Shown here in pieces: positions 63,551-64,000 of a DNA stretch of 64,000 nucleotides. Where the stretch lies: contig CADCBP010000014.1 of the NCBI GenBank assembly GCA_902799705.1, positions 653 to 64,652 on the forward strand. Direction: 5' to 3'. Position 1 is the stretch's first letter, and each line of letters opens with the position of its first letter. A program made the position numbers and the translations under genes. This DNA is from an uncultured Bacteroidales bacterium (lineage in GTDB: Bacteria > Bacteroidota > Bacteroidia > Bacteroidales > Paludibacteraceae). The notes beneath the pieces are model-generated. The model did not search any database and had not been told where the DNA came from. It saw only the letters and a program-made list of their open reading frames with translations.

Positions 63551-64000
63551 TGGCTTATACGTACCATATTTTCGCGCCTTACCGCGTTTGCCCGTTGGGT
63601 GCGCACGTAGATCACCAGCACGGCCTGGTTTCCGGTTTTGCCATTGACAAGGGGGTGGACCTTTGGTTTAACATTACGGAGGATGGCAGTGTCCGGCTGA
63701 AGAGTCGTTCTTTTCCAGGCGATGTGAGCCTGCGTGTCGATGACAAGACCCGTGTAAAAGAAGGCAACTGGGGTGACTATGTTCGTGGCGCCAAATACGC
63801 CTTGCGCAAACGCTTTGAGTTGAAACGCGGCATCGAAGGCGAGATAGCAGGTTCGTTACCTATCGGAGGTTTGAGCAGCAGCGCAGCGGTGCTGATAGCC
63901 TACGTAATGGCCTACGCCAAAGCCAACGATATTACTCTGACAAAGATGGAGATCATCAAGATCGCTTCGGAAGCCGAGCGCGAATATATCGGATTGAACA
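63550..64000 (+). CDS. GHMP kinase resembling galacturonokinase/galactokinase (partial)
   Basis: The first 150 codons of a gene that runs off the right edge. The start APYRVCPLGAHVDHQHG resembles plant galacturonokinase more than galactokinase, whose motif is PGRVNLIGEH. The ATP-binding loop PIGGLSSSAAV is a typical GHMP motif. Such enzymes phosphorylate a sugar at C1; galacturonate is a plausible substrate, given that resemblance and the pectin esterases elsewhere in this window (inference). It is translationally coupled to the dehydrogenase gene. Confidence 0.8.
   Translation, partial: MAYTYHIFAPYRVCPLGAHVDHQHGLVSGFAIDKGVDLWFNITEDGSVRLKSRSFPGDVSLRVDDKTRVKEGNWGDYVRGAKYALRKRFELKRGIEGEIAGSLPIGGLSSSAAVLIAYVMAYAKANDITLTKMEIIKIASEAEREYIGLN

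Overview
The window looks like a chromosomal segment of an uncultured Bacteroidales bacterium (phylum Bacteroidota). The evidence is the gene content (type IX secretion sorting tails, RND/AspT transporters, a short RNase G, an HU/mS38-like pair), promoters of the TTTG-N20-TAnnTTTG type in front of many genes, and the lack of Shine-Dalgarno sequences. Gene density is high and most genes lie in tight, overlapping operons. I saw no rRNA, tRNA, CRISPR array, transposase or prophage.

Layout: 0-3.3 kb holds the start of pyruvate:ferredoxin oxidoreductase, a DUF4143-type ATPase, a ferredoxin, ruvC, a small membrane protein and a FtsB/DivIC gene (minus strand). 3.3-8.5 kb is a plus-strand run with a secreted nuclease-like protein, ligA, a conserved hypothetical and dapA. 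8.5-14.4 kb has a flavodoxin, a MalY-type lyase, hsp20 behind a sigma-54-type promoter, an S9 peptidase lipoprotein, an acyl-ACP thioesterase and a ribonucleotide-reductase-like domain. 14.4-21.6 kb has rng, an mS38-like small basic protein, HU, mutY, a DUF2520 protein, a C10 protease and a Crp/Fnr regulator. 21.6-38.3 kb is one long minus-strand run: hpf, two CE8 pectin esterases, an AspT-type transporter, MATE, an RND pump with its adaptor, a PPTase, dnaX, a YgiQ radical-SAM protein and an M23 peptidase. 38.4-46.2 kb has envelope proteins, trpS and an Lrp regulator. 46.3-58.1 kb has an O-methyltransferase, then a compact signalling operon next to a CobW GTPase. 58.1-64 kb has a DUF2723 membrane protein, two nucleotide-sugar dehydrogenases and the start of a GHMP kinase resembling galacturonokinase.

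The strongest candidate for an undescribed system is the 47.5-56.9 kb operon: a five-helix membrane Ser/Thr kinase with six N-terminal T-I/V-R repeats, a zinc-ribbon/FHA protein that carries the same DKTVRP motif, a PP2C phosphatase, a zinc-ribbon protein with four AAA+ modules of CbbX/EccA type, and a five-ribbon zinc protein. A CobW/ZNG1-type GTPase, a family of zinc chaperones, lies directly upstream. I infer a phospho-threonine circuit (kinase, phosphatase, FHA reader) that controls an AAA+ remodeller.

The second striking feature is genome-wide in character: more than twenty short tandem arrays, mostly with a strict 7-bp period. They sit at gene junctions, in promoter regions and inside reading frames (ligA, dapA, mutY three times, the S9 peptidase, MATE), where they encode extra loops. 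A separate C/G-rich palindrome is also read through in three genes.
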